From the NCBI GenBank assembly GCA_934045075.1, contig OW203751.1:2925822-2989821 (forward strand): a DNA stretch of 64,000 bases, given 5' to 3'. The translations under genes were made by a program, and so were the position numbers. Origin of the DNA: Yponomeuta sedellus (lineage: Eukaryota > Arthropoda > Insecta > Lepidoptera > Yponomeutidae). Position 1 is the first letter of the stretch. The number at the start of each line of letters is the position of its first letter. Positions 22,804-32,085 of this stretch are shown piece after piece. The notes beneath the pieces are model-generated. The model was not told the origin of the DNA. It did no database searches and worked only from the letters and a program-made list of their open reading frames with translations.

Positions 22804-22990
22804 TCTATAATATAAAAATTAATCGCTGAATGTGTTGGTAAGCGCAAATCTCGAGAGCAGCTGAACCGATTTGGCAAATTCTTTTTTTAGAATATTCCTT
22901 GAAGTACGAGGATGGTTCTTACGGAGAGAAAAATTTAAAAAAAAAAATGAATCGACCGTTAGGCGGTACGAAGTTTGCTGGGTCGGCTAG
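22804..22990 (+). mobile_element. Helitron-1, complete non-autonomous copy
   Basis: A^TCTATAATATAAAAATTAAT at the left and GGGTCGGCTAG^T at the right (TC 5' end, CTAG 3' end, A/T host bases). GCGCAAATCTCGAGAGCAGC is internal. 187 bp, no Rep/helicase coding sequence, so it needs trans-acting proteins. Confidence 0.7.
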
Positions 22991-22997
22991 TTTATTA

Positions 22998-23192
22998 TAA
23001 GCTTTTGCCCGCGACTTCGTCCGCGTGGACTTTTTTTGCAACCCCCTTACCTCTCTTAAGGGTTAAATTTAGAAAAACGGCGAAACACGCGTTCAATCAA
23101 TTGTAATGAAGAGTATTTATTTTAAGTTTTAAGAAAATTAAAAAACATTCTTTATACCTCCAATAAAAATTTTGGCAACCCTTTTCGCTCCA
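22998..23192 (-). mobile_element. Helitron-2 fragment
   Basis: AAGCTTTTGCCCGCGACTTC, GGCGAAACACGCGTTCAATC and GGCAACCCTTTTCGC match the fuller copy at 36732. The CTAG end is mutated to TAAG and the other end is cut by the (ATAC)n tract. Confidence 0.6.
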
Positions 23193-23196
23193 TATT

Positions 23197-23391
23197 ATAC
23201 ATACATACATACATACATGTATACATACATACATACATACATACATACATACATACATACATACATACATACATACATACATACATACATACATACATAC
23301 ATACATACATACATACATACATACATACATACATACATACATACATACATACATACATACATACATACATACATACATACATACATACATA
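23197..23391 (-). repeat. (CATA)n array, LINE-S tail
   Basis: About 48 near-perfect ATAC units, one variant (ATACATGTATAC) near 23218. On the minus strand it follows GGCGTGAGGTTATG, the end of LINE-S, which elsewhere (34675, 37362) has only a few TATG units. The cysteine/tyrosine-rich frames are not genes. Confidence 0.9.
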
Positions 23392-23590
23392 ACCTCACGC
23401 CTGTATCCCAGAGGGGTAGGCAGAGACCAGGGACTGCCACTTGCCACGATCCCGACAGATCACCTTCGCTTCATCAACGTTCATAAGTCGTTGCATGCAC
23501 GCACGCCGGTTCCGGGTACTTTTTATCTTTCCCTTTGCTAATAAATCCCCTATTTGGTCGATGTAAGTCCGTCTGGGACGTCTATTAATA
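23391..23590 (-). pseudogene. LINE-S 3' end
   Basis: Reversed 3' end with CACGCCTGTATCCCAGAGGG and GCACGCACGCCGGTTCCGGG, covering the last part of the RT ORF and a short UTR. The full pattern is clearer at 52335 and 59190. Confidence 0.65.
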
Positions 23591-23687
23591 AGTATATTCT
23601 AATGTTCAATTAAGTGTGAAACTCCTTTCAGGAGTACCTACCTATACAACGTTATTATTCTAAAATCTAAAACTCATAAATTCAACT

Positions 23688-23786
23688 GGTTTTAATTCCA
23701 GACATCTGTGCCTTTTAAATAATCTTTAATGTTATAATAACCCTTTTGGCACAAAGTGTACATTACACATTTTTTTTAATTAGAAA
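23688..23786 (-). pseudogene. LINE-J ORF2 C-terminal fragment
   Basis: The reverse strand reads LCQKGYYNIKDYLK-type sequence up to an early stop (AATTCCAGACATCTGTGCC). It corresponds to the last 30 codons of the frame at 40562-41014. Confidence 0.6.
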
Positions 23787-23799
23787 AATTTGTCATTGC

Positions 23800-23870
23800 T
23801 ACAGTCCGGGCTTCGAACCCACGAAATATCGAATGTCAGGCTAGCGTCCTACCTTACTACCACCGGTTAG
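23800..23870 (-). mobile_element. tRNA-like SINE head fragment
   Basis: Inverted B-box-like CGGGCTTCGAACCCACG followed by GTCCTACCTTACTACCACC. Unassigned family, no intact A box. Confidence 0.3.
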
Positions 23871-24203
23871 TGCATTAAAAATAATATAATCATGTGAGTA
23901 CAGCGATATCATTCCGATATAAAACCTAACTGCTAAGTAGGTACTCGGGGCTGCAAGTGATGCAAATTACTTCAGCCAGATCTCGCTGCCTGTACGTAGT
24001 ACCTACAGAGAATATTGTAAAGAGGTTCGAAATTTCACTGATGCCGGTGAGTCACCCATTAGCTCAGTTGGAAAGAGCGCTGGCACGGATAGCCAGAGAT
24101 CGCGGGTTCGAATCCCGGCATGGGTGGAATTTTTAGCCTCTAAATGGTCCTCTAAATGGTTTTTAAAATTGTCCTTAGCACGGTTTAGTGCATTAAAATA
24201 ATA
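23871..24203 (+). mobile_element. SINE-C, long form with tail piece at 5' edge
   Basis: Starts with a direct tail piece, GGTTAGTGCATTAAAAATAA, then TCATGTGAGTACAGCGATAT, leader, core (GCTCAGTTGGAAAGAGCGCT; GGTTCGAATCCCGG) and tail. The tail-to-leader junction matches the tandem pair at 20577, implying an origin from a multimer. Confidence 0.85.
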
Positions 24204-25039
24204 TACTCACTGGTTATTCCAAAACCACGCAATATCTGTATAAATGCGTTTGTCACCTTTTCATGTTAATAATTTCAGCAAATACCAATAGAACATAGTA
24301 ATGATGCAGAATCATTGTGACTCAAAGCCTATCTAACTCTGAACGACGTCACAAAATGAAATACGCAATATTGGACCTTATTAACTACACGCTAAGTGTG
24401 TTACCGAAGTTACCGGTTGAGTTTTTCCGCATCTTACGTTACGTGCGCGGGAGTGAAGTGACGAAGGCTGTGACGTCAAGGAGGCTTGTTGGTTGAGTAG
24501 AGATCGGATTGTGGTCGACAGAATTTGAATATCGATATCGTACGATAACAGGAAACTTTGGTGGATAGAATTTGAAGGTCAATATTGTTAGTTTACTGCG
24601 ATTATTGTTGTTGTATATTGTACAAAAAACAACATTTTTTTAAAAACTGTGCTAAGGTAGACATTTTTTTCTCTTTTTTTCGTAAATATTTATACAATAC
24701 AATTAAATTATAACAAGAAAGATGTGCCCCCAAAACATGTATTTTTTCGTATAAAATATAATTAAGGTAATAAAAAAGTTTAACATTAAATCCGTTTTAG
24801 CTTGAATATGTTTCTTTTGATTTCATATTTGTTCAAAAAGGGAAAAAAAGCTTTTTTAGCGTCAGTGGCAAGTGGCACAAATTTGACTATCACTCTTGAG
24901 TATGCGTGATTTTATTCTGATTTTATACTACATGTAGTTTTATTGTTTCTGGTGTCTGGATACGGCAAAAACTGGCATTTCACTTGGCTATTCGTTTTAT
25001 GTATTCGCAGAAAATATGCCAATGGATAGTTAATGTCTT
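24204..25039. other. non-repetitive island with a CRE palindrome
   Basis: Single-copy within the window. 24420-24500 is GC-richer (CGTTACGTGCGCGGGAGTGA) and contains TGACGTCA at 24471-24478, the palindromic CREB/ATF site. No supported exon or TATA motif. It might be host regulatory DNA; evidence is weak. Confidence 0.25.
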
Positions 25040-25209
25040 ATAACATAACATTTACATACAAGCATATACATTGCTTCTGGCCCCACACTAGGATACCCTG
25101 TGTCGTGGGAACCAGAAACAAAGACATCACAAACATGTAAACATCCAAGACCTGGGCTTCTTTCCCCAGGGATTCGAACCCGGGACCTCTAGCATGGTAG
25201 GCAGACCAT
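25040..25209 (-). mobile_element. SINE-B copy 2
   Basis: TTGCTTCTGGCCCCACACTA (single unit), AAACATCCAAGACCTGGGC, inverted B box GGGATTCGAACCCGGG and GCATGGTAGGCAGA. The head beyond that is lost. Minus-strand tail (ATGTTATG)n. Confidence 0.8.
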
Positions 25210-25424
25210 ATATTATTACAATTATTTAATGACGACAATAATTTCAACAGAATGCCAGTTCCTCGTTTGCATTAGCGATCTCGAAAAACAAGATAGCCAA
25301 ATCGGTGCCAACCTCCGATAGAAGACGGCAGATGAAGAAGAAGTGTGGTTGTTGGTATTTTTTTATCAAACTTTTTTTATTTCGTTTGAGCTATTGTATG
25401 GAATCAGGCGTTACTTTGCGGAAA

Positions 25425-25600
25425 TCCATAAGAGCATTAAAATGTGAAAATGACTTTGCTAAATTCCGCCAAAAATCCCACGAGCAGCATGCGGTTCGTT
25501 AATGCACCGCCCTCCCTCCCACTTTTTCAAGCAGAAGCAAGACACGAGCACACCACACCGACAACAATACTTGTGTGAGAAAATGCACATTTTAAGTGTG
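25425..25600 (-). repeat. repeat W copy (reversed)
   Basis: Shares TGTGAAAATGACTTTGCTAA, CCTCCCTCCCACTTTTTCAA and ACTTGTGTGAGAAAATGC (reverse) with copies at 42390 and 46765. Nature unknown; the 42 kb copy holds a hammerhead-like fold. Confidence 0.5.
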
Positions 25601-25778
25601 CTGATTACCTTACCCCATCACTAGCCGTTTAGACTTCATTATGCGCAGTCATCTGGCCAATCACATAATTGAAGACGCAAAATCCATTTCCTAGGTCGAA
25701 TAAAAATAACCTGTAATGCCTTACAAACTCCATGGAATATAACTAGATTGTAGACTTATTTATAGACACAAAGAACTT

Positions 25779-26090
25779 GATATCAACTTTATGTATATCC
25801 CCACTGCTGGGGCACGGGTCTCTTCCTGCATCGCAGGAAGGTATACTCTGCTACGGAGGCCAAGTCCGGGTTGTGGAGAATTGTAAGACAGTGGCGGGCC
25901 TTACCGTCAGAAGTTATCAAGCCGCCCATAAGGTTCCTTGGTTCGTGTAAGGTGGCGTTAAGGTGACTTAACGACTGCCATTACATGACAGCCAGCATCA
26001 CCGGCTGAACGTGCCTTGCCAAGCACGGGTGCGCCCGGAAAAATGCCACTAGCGATGGTCATCCATGCAGCACCTGACTGCTACTCAATT
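25779..26090 (-). mobile_element. 5S-SINE copy 8
   Basis: TATCAACTTTATGTATATCC tail side, inserted duplication near AAGGTTCCTTGGTTCGTG (25932), and CGGTTGGTG region to CAGCACCTGACTGC. The extreme head is truncated. Confidence 0.8.
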
Positions 26091-26157
26091 ATCAATTTAT
26101 CTCTACATTTAATACCCTATTGTTTTAGGCAATAGTTTATTCCATAAATAAAAAAGC

Positions 26158-26393
26158 ACATAAACAGAGAAATAGTTATATTATTTTTAATGCATTAACC
26201 CGTGATAAGAACAAATTTAAAAACCCACTTAAAGGCCTGTACGTAATACAGAGAATATTGTAAAGAGGTTTGAAATTTCATTGATGCCGGTGAGTCACCC
26301 ACTGGCTCAGTTAGAAAGAACGCTGGCACGGATAGCCAGAGGTCGCGGCATCCCGGCATGGGTGGAATTTTTAGCCTCTAGTGGGGTTTTAAA
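26158..26393 (+). mobile_element. SINE-C, double-tailed
   Basis: Reversed tail TTAATGCATTAACCCGTG to ACCCACTTAAAGGC, then forward CTGTACGTAATACAGAGAAT leader, core with a deleted B box (GTCGCGGCATCCCGG), ending TCTAGTGGGGTTTTAAAC. The internal promoter is probably dead. Confidence 0.75.
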
Positions 26394-26570
26394 CAGAGAA
26401 ATAATTTGAGCCAATATGACCTTTGAATTTGATGTGGGTTTAGTAAAAATATCATTTGATGCTGGTGCCAAGTTTTTTTACGGTATTATTTTTTTACAAA
26501 ATAGAAACTTTCACATCTTGTTAATGTATAAAACAGAGTCAAGTCTGACATATCTCGACATATGACATAA

Positions 26571-26704
26571 ATTAAAACTTTCGTAAGCACAACACATTGT
26601 AGACTTTTAGTCCGGATCTAATTACGGGTGTTGTTACATCGGATAATTTCCAAACTTTTCCGATATAACAACACCCGTAAGTAGATCCGGACTAAAAGTC
26701 TACA
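26571..26704 (+). mobile_element. MITE-R copy 2, compact palindrome
   Basis: Outer AAAACTTTCGTAAGCACAAC, then arms TGTAGACTTTTAGTCCGGAT... at 26598-26642 and their complement at 26660-26704 (GATCCGGACTAAAAGTCTAC). The GAGCTCCG core of copies 1 and 3 is deleted, leaving a hairpin with a loop of about 17 bp. Confidence 0.75.
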
Positions 26705-26777
26705 TGATCTTAAATAATTATCTAAAAATGTCACGGGATAGAAAAACAAATAGAAAAAAAATTGTGGGATAGCGGAC

Positions 26778-27133
26778 GTTATCAACCCTTATATGTCTGG
26801 GGCACGGGTCTCTTCCTGCATCGCAGGAAGGTTAGGCCAAACTCCACCACGGGGGCCAAGTCCGGGTTGGTGGAGGATTGTGAGACAGTGGCGGGCCTCA
26901 CTGTCAGAAGTTATCAAGCCGCCCATAAGGCCTCTGACATGGCTTAACGACTGCCATTATATAACAGCCGGCACCAACGGCTTAACGTGCCTTGCGAAGC
27001 ACGGAAGCGCTCGGAAAAATGCCACTAGCGGTAGTCACGGGACGCTCACCCATCCCGTACCTGACTGCGCCTGTTGTTTCTTAACCAAGTGATTGATTCC
27101 AATCACTCGGTTCGCCTAGGCCACGAGCGCCAC
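26778..27133 (-). mobile_element. 5S-SINE copy 9, full length with 12 bp TSD
   Basis: GGGATAGCGGAC is repeated at 26766-26777 and 27134-27145, so the element is 356 bp. In sense it begins GGCGCTCGTGGCCTAGGCGA, carries 5S boxes A and C (GGTTAAGAAACAACAGGCGC; GGGATGGGTGAGCGTCCC) and ends GGGTTGATAAC. It has no A-rich tail. This copy defines the family ends. Confidence 0.9.
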
Positions 27134-27149
27134 GGGATAGCGGACGAAG

Positions 27150-27412
27150 ACCTACTAATAATATAAACGCGAAAGTTTGTTAGTATGGATGGATGGATGT
27201 TTGTTACTCTTCCACGTAAAAACTACTGAATGGATTGTAATGAAATTTTCCAATAATATTATAGCGTATACATCAGAATAACACATAGGCGATTTATAAA
27301 TATATTGTGACAATTTATAAATATATTGTGTGAATTGACCTAAACATGACGATAAGAGTAGGAAAAAATCTACCCGATATTTCTGCGCAGACGAAGTCGC
27401 GACCAAAGCTAA
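27150..27412 (+). mobile_element. Helitron-like element
   Basis: Begins CTACTAATAATATAAACGCG and ends GACGAAGTCGCGACCAAAGCTAA, the usual start and CTRR end of lepidopteran Helitron-like repeats. ACTACTGAATGGATTGTAAT is internal. An imperfect duplication of ATTTATAAATATATTGTG lies at 27292-27332. Confidence 0.5.
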
Positions 27413-27694
27413 AATAATTTTAGAATATAATGTAGGATTATTGTGCTGCAGTCACGTGGACGGACATTACTTAAATAGGGAAGGCTGTTGTGGTCGGTTA
27501 AGCTCTAAAAGGGTGACGTTTATTACTTGGCGCGTTATTCCCAGCCACTAAAATTACTGCACCGCCAAGGCTCACCAACAACTTTATATGGAAAATGATA
27601 TCGGTCGCGGATCACGAGAAATTATTAGTCATCGTAGGTGCTTTATATTTGCGCGGGTGTGGATTGCCTTCGTGGAGGATTCTGATTATTTGTC
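27413..27694. other. no recognised content
   Basis: Moderate GC, single-copy here, no supported exon. Confidence 0.3.
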
Positions 27695-27840
27695 ACTGGC
27701 TGTCCGGACGAACTTCGTACCGCCGCAGATTCAGTTTATAGTCTGTCACCATGGTAACGCTATACATAAATGGATGTATGTGTGTGTATGTTTGTATGTA
27801 TGTATGTATGCATGTATTTATGTATGAGAGAGAGAGAGAG
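27695..27840 (+). repeat. repeat J copy with X-box variant, then (GTAT)n and (GA)n
   Basis: GGACGAACTTCGTACCGCCG and GTCACCATGGTAACGC match repeat J at 44300 and 48765. Short GTAT and GAGA tracts follow to 27840. Confidence 0.55.
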
Positions 27841-27898
27841 AAATAATTTATTCAACAAAGTCACAATACACAAACAAAACATTAACGGATTACACAAC

Positions 27899-28225
27899 GT
27901 TATCAACCCTTGTATGTCCCCACTGTTGGGGCACGGGTCTCTTCCTGCACCGCAGGAAGGTTAGGCCATACTCCACCACGGGGGCCATGTCCGGGTTGGT
28001 AGAGGATTGTAAGACAGTGGCGGGCCTTACTGTCAGAAGTTATCAAGCGGCCCATAAGGCCTCTGACATGGCTTAGCGACTGCCATTATATGACAGCCGG
28101 CACCAACGGCTTAACGTGCCTTGCGAAGCACGGAAGCGCTCCCGATCCCGTACCTGACCGCGCCTGTTGTTGCTTAACCAAGTGATTGATTCCAATCACT
28201 CGGTTCACCTAGGCCACGAGCGCTC
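27899..28225 (-). mobile_element. 5S-SINE copy 10
   Basis: GTTATCAACCCTTGTATGTC to CCTAGGCCACGAGCGCT. Internal deletion: the segment between GAAGCGCT and CCGATCCCGTACCTG is lost, removing part of the box C side. Confidence 0.85.
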
Positions 28226-28254
28226 CGAAATGTGCATAACATAGAAAACAAATT

Positions 28255-28415
28255 CTTAGAAAACATCGTTAGAAAACCCGAGTGTCAGAGGTGTTCAAAT
28301 AGTACCTCAGCGCTTGAATTTGCCAATCCGCGGTGGGCACGCGTGGTAATTAAACCCACAGTCTCTCTCTAAGAGAAAGCCTGTGCCCCGCAGTGGGACG
28401 GTCACAGGCTACATT
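28255..28415 (+). mobile_element. SINE-O 3' portion
   Basis: GAAAACATCGTTAGAAAACC, CAGAGGTGTTCAAATAGTAC, GGTGGGCACGCGTGGTAATT and GCCTGTGCCCCGCAGTGGG. The head is missing. Confidence 0.65.
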
Positions 28416-28430
28416 TAAAACATAACAAAG

Positions 28431-28499
28431 ACCCGTGCCCCAGCAGTGGGGACATACAAGATTAACCCTTGTATGTCCTCACTGCTGGGGCACGGGTCG
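28431..28499. mobile_element. inverted pair of 5S-SINE 3' ends
   Basis: A forward tail, GACCCGTGCCCCAGCAGTGG to CATACAAG, is followed after ATTAA by the inverted tail CCTTGTATGTCCTCACTGCT to GGGCACGGGTC, about 31 bp per arm with one mismatch. No other part of the SINE is present. Confidence 0.7.
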
Positions 28500-28704
28500 A
28501 AAGCAGCAATTGAACGACTAAAAATGAATTTGCACCAAATTTTACATCACGTTTATAAACACGTTCGCATCAGAAATAATGACCGTCTAAATATAATACA
28601 CTGGCTACGTGTAAAGGTTAAATTCTTCTTATTCTGTGCTAAATTTGGATAACCTGTTGGGATTTCGGCGCGGTAAATGAATTACAGCAAAGATCCTGTC
28701 CACA

Positions 28705-28760
28705 GTATAAAACCGGCAAGTGCAAGTCAGACTCGCGCTTCGAGGGTTCCGTACAAATTT
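28705..28760 (+). mobile_element. repeat I end fragment
   Basis: AAACCGGCAAGTGCAAGTCA then CGAGGGTTCCGTACAAATTT, the terminal region of the repeat I element at 13690. Confidence 0.5.
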
Positions 28761-28849
28761 GTACATAGCCACACAGCCACAGAAGCGCTCGTCGCCTGGT
28801 CAAATCGAGTAATTGAAATAAATAAAGAAGAAAAAAAGGGAAACCTCTA

Positions 28850-29105
28850 TTTAGGTATAATAGAACAGAACAGAATAGATAAGAATAGACAAGGTTTATT
28901 CCAAAGACAAGACACACATAACACAACTACAAAAGTATAGTAAAAGCATGGTGCTCACAGTAAAAGTACGTTTTGTGAGTTTTAAGTGGGTATGACGATG
29001 TGTGTCATGGCTTTAAAAAAGGAGTCTGGACTCAGCATGTGTTAAGGCTAAGACCCGTAACGCTGGTGTTGCGCCAGACCCTAAGTGAGATCACGAGCAT
29101 CATTA
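28850..29105 (-). mobile_element. LINE 3' end with (ATTCT)n tail
   Basis: Reversed: AACAGAACAGAATAGATAAG tail, TGTGTGTCATGGCTTTAAAA and GTTGCGCCAGACCCTAAGTG. Resembles a non-LTR 3' UTR; single copy in the window. Confidence 0.4.
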
Positions 29106-29165
29106 ATAATAGCAAAATTGTGTAACATTCAGAAGGATTAATGAACGATGATAAATCCTTTATTT

Positions 29166-29170
29166 ATATA

Positions 29171-29259
<89 letters not shown>
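29166..29259. repeat. (TA)n microsatellite
   Basis: About 45 TA units with one GTA interruption near 29176. Confidence 0.9.
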
Positions 29260-29266
<7 letters not shown>

Positions 29267-29270
29267 ATTT

Positions 29271-29344
29271 GTATTTGTTGTAATTTCTATTTAAATATTA
29301 TATATATATATATATAATATTTAAATAGAAATTACAACAAATAC
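29271..29344. repeat. perfect 74 bp palindrome with (TA) centre
   Basis: GTATTTGTTGTAATTTCTAT... is exactly mirrored around 29307.5 to ...ATAGAAATTACAACAAATAC; the middle is about 16 bp of TA. It could extrude as a cruciform. Confidence 0.85.
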
Positions 29345-29509
29345 AAAATAAATCTAAAAGTTCACATTCTGTACTTCTCTACTATATTTTGCTATAATGA
29401 ATTCGTACATAACATAAGCAGCTCACACACCACTTCTCTCAGAGAGATTTTATATTCTATTTTATTTTATTATTTAACGCCACATAGAAATACCAAATTT
29501 ATATTAATA
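29345..29509. other. no recognised content
   Basis: AT-rich spacer. Confidence 0.3.
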
Positions 29510-29778
29510 GATTGGAATCAATCACTTGAGTTAAGCAACCACAGGCGCAGTCAGGTGCTGGATGGGTGACCGTCCCGTGACTACCGCTAGTGGCATTTTT
29601 CCGAGCGCTTCCGTTCTTCACAAGGCACGTTAAGCTGCTGGTGCCGGCTGTCATGCAATGACAGTCGTGAAGTCATGTCAGAGGCCTAATGGGCGGCTTG
29701 ATAACTTTTCAGAACAGTAAGGTCCGCCACTGTCTTACAATTATCCATCCACCAACCCGGACTTGGCCCCCGTGGTAA
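29510..29778 (+). mobile_element. 5S-SINE copy, 3'-truncated
   Basis: GAGTTAAGCAACCACAGGCG, GGATGGGTGACCGTCCCGTG (good box A and C) to GACTTGGCCCCCGTGG. The last 80 bp are missing. Confidence 0.85.
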
Positions 29779-30074
29779 ATACTTAAATTTGATTCCCGAT
29801 CTCCAGTGGATTATTAAGTTGAAGTGGCAGTAGGCGGGGCACTTAGCGCACAGAACTGATGGCCGAAAATTCTCGAAAACAGACTAAGTATATGTACATA
29901 GAGTTAATATTTCATATATTATATCAACAAGTATATTATATCAACGTTTATTTGTTTCTATATGAATATGCACAGCTATGTATTATTAACTGACACGATT
30001 CGCTAAGTCGGCCTAATTATAAAGCAATATTTTATTATAGTATTTTCTAAGGTTAACACGAGTACTAGACATAA
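29779..30074. other. no recognised content
   Basis: AT-rich, no supported feature. Confidence 0.3.
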
Positions 30075-30245
30075 TTAAAACTGTTTTTATACGGATTTCA
30101 CTCGTTTATTCTATTTTTACAATTTTCCGACGTTTCGGCACTTTTACAGGTCATCCGAGACCACGGCACCTGTAAAAGTGCCGAAACGTCGGAAAATTGT
30201 AAAATATATAATAAACGAGTGAAATCCGTATAAAAACAGTTTTAA
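30075..30245. mobile_element. foldback element X copy 1
   Basis: Arms from TTAAAACTGTTTTTATACGG inward to GACGTTTCGGCACTTTTACA and back again, about 77 bp each; the loop is CATCCGAGACCACGGC. The right arm has a small indel (AAAATATATAATAAACG). A second element of this design lies at 55986. Confidence 0.7.
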
Positions 30246-30279
30246 GTATATTTTATTATGTTTATACACATCTATTATT

Positions 30280-30612
30280 ATGTTGTATTTATTATATTGT
30301 AAAATAAAACTAAAAGACAAGATAAACCATAAAAAGATAAGGGAAAGAACTAAAATTATAGATGTATTAGAACACACGCAGAAACTAAAATGGCAGTGGG
30401 CAGGACAAATAGCTAGGATGCATGAAGATAGATGGACAAAGTGGACAACATTGTGGAAAGGACCGCCAGGAAAAAGAAGACAAGGTAGACCGTGCACTCG
30501 ATGGGCAGATGATGACGAAAAGACGGCCACTACAAAAGACTGGCATAACCTTGCGCAAGATAGAGATGGTTGGAAGAGACTGGAGGAGGCCTATCCCCTT
30601 ACGGGGTCCTAA
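30280..30612 (+). pseudogene. non-LTR retrotransposon ORF2 C-terminal part
   Basis: An open frame of about 110 codons. From about residue 35 it reads KLKWQWAGQIARMHEDRWTK, then GKRRQGRPCTRWADDDEK and WKRLEEAYPL before TAA. The order GHIAR, W..GRP..RW.DD, W..LEEAY is the post-RT C-terminal region of RTE-like ORF2. No catalytic YADD box is present. It is the best-preserved LINE frame of this type here; the AT-rich first 30 codons are probably not element-derived. Confidence 0.7.
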
Positions 30613-30731
30613 AATTCCATAGATTTAAGATTTTTTTTTTTATATTTGGTGTAGGAGTTTTTAGGAAAAATAGAGGCTTTTTTATTTTATTTTATTTATT
30701 TATTACTTTGTAACAAGCCACGCCGCGCTCT

Positions 30732-31038
30732 GAGTGCTTAGTGCGAGTTTGACAGATCCAATCGAATAACTTTACTACCGCGTTAATCGAGCATCGAGTA
30801 GTGAATATGAGTAAGTTAACCAGTCGAACTGACAAAACGCCGTCACAGTACAACTTGCACTCGCGTTTATTCGTGTTTTGGCTGGTAAACGTGTTCACTT
30901 CTCAACGTAAACCATTACAACTCGCACTCGGCAATTTTAATTTCCATACTTGTCGCTAGGTAACGCTTCCTCGATGCCATAGAAATATGAGTTTACGTTA
31001 ACGCGATCGAGTAGTTAAAAAACTCGCACTAAGCACTC
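30732..31038 (+). mobile_element. MITE-L copy 1
   Basis: 307 bp bounded by GAGTGCTTAGTGCGAGTTT and its inverse AAACTCGCACTAAGCACTC. Contains TTTCTATGGCATCGAGG-type and TTCGTGTTTTGGCTGGTAAA sequence. Nearly identical to copies at 43733, 47184 and 57210. No transposase. Confidence 0.85.
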
Positions 31039-31049
31039 TGGAGCACTTA

Positions 31050-31248
31050 AGGCCTTCGGCACTGACTGAAAATCAGCGCTAAGGGTTCACGCCCCAGCAC
31101 TATGCTGAGTCAGTTGCCATTTGCAGCAGCAGAGATACACCGCGACAGAGTTTGTAATGTGTTTTTTTTAGTTATTTTTACTGTCAACTTTATGTCTTTG
31201 TATTTTAATTTAATTTGTGTGTTGCAATAAATATTTTTCTTTCTTTAA
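31050..31248 (+). mobile_element. LINE-N related 3' end
   Basis: CACTGACTGAAAATCAGCGC, GCTGAGTCAGTTGCCATTTG and GTTGCAATAAATATTTTTCT. Comparable to 9755. Confidence 0.5.
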
Positions 31249-31249
31249 A

Positions 31250-31430
31250 AAAAGTATCGGCAAACACAGCGTAACGTAGACAGACAGCCACAAAAAAAGA
31301 CAGAAGACCTCATCCAAGTGGAAGGAAGACGCTGGATGCAACCGGTCTTTCTGGAAATCCATGGAGGTGGCCTATTTTCAAGCTCAAGTTCAAGTTCGTT
31401 TTTCAGCAGTGGACTTTACGGATGAGTCGC
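31250..31430 (+). pseudogene. decayed RTE-like C-terminus
   Basis: GTATCGGCAAACACAGCGTA, GGAAGACGCTGGATGCAACC (RRWMQP) and TTTCAGCAGTGGACTTTACG keep the spacing of KRSVG..., WM... and QQWT, but frames are broken. Confidence 0.45.
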
Positions 31431-31437
31431 TATGAAA

Positions 31438-31788
31438 TCTTGTATGTCCCCACTGCTAGGGCACGGGTTTCTTCCTGCATCACAGGAAGGTTAGGCCACA
31501 CTCCACCACGTGGGCCAAGTCAGGGTTGGTGTAGTATTGTTAGACAGTGGCGGGCAGTCAAAAGTTATCAAGCCGCCCATGAAGCATCTGACATGACTTA
31601 ACGACTGCCATTGAATGACAGCCGGCATAAACGGCTTAGCGTGCCTTGTGAAGCACGGAAGCGCTCGGAAAAACGCCACTAGCGGAAGTGACGGGACGAT
31701 CACCAAATCCAGTACCTGACCGCGCCTGATGTTGCTTAACCCAAGTGATTGATTACAATCACTCTGTTCCACTAGGCCACGAGTACTT
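31438..31788 (-). mobile_element. 5S-SINE copy
   Basis: CTTGTATGTCCCCACTGCTA to CCACTAGGCCACGAGTAC; includes reversed boxes C (CACCAAATCCAGTACC) and A (GATGTTGCTTAACC). Full length, moderately diverged. Confidence 0.85.
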
Positions 31789-31799
31789 CTTAAAATGAT

Positions 31800-31910
31800 A
31801 TACTCATGTTTATCTGGAAGCTGTGAAAGAAATCAAACTTCTAATTTTACGTGAAAAGTTGACGTGGAGAAAACTATCCCTTTTTTGGAAGGAACCCTAA
31901 AAATTAAGTA
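31800..31910. mobile_element. repeat I internal fragment
   Basis: GAAGCTGTGAAAGAAATCAA and GGAAGGAACCCTAAAAATTA recall the internal part of the element at 13690 (GAAGCTGTGAAAAAATCAAA). Confidence 0.45.
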
Positions 31911-32085
31911 ATGCCTCTCTCTGAGGTTCTCTAAGTGAAATGCCGTATAATTTTATGATTTATATAAAGTTCTCGTTACAGCGCTGATAAAAGCATTCAG
32001 AGATTCATGGACATGTCAAAAATCGATATCACGACTGATTGCGCCGGAGTAAGTGTGTTCGATTCTTACATGCCGCCGTACATTT

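Noticed and set aside
23097..23486. Cysteine/tyrosine/methionine-rich and histidine/threonine-rich frames on both strands
   Set aside because: All are readings of the (CATA)n array.
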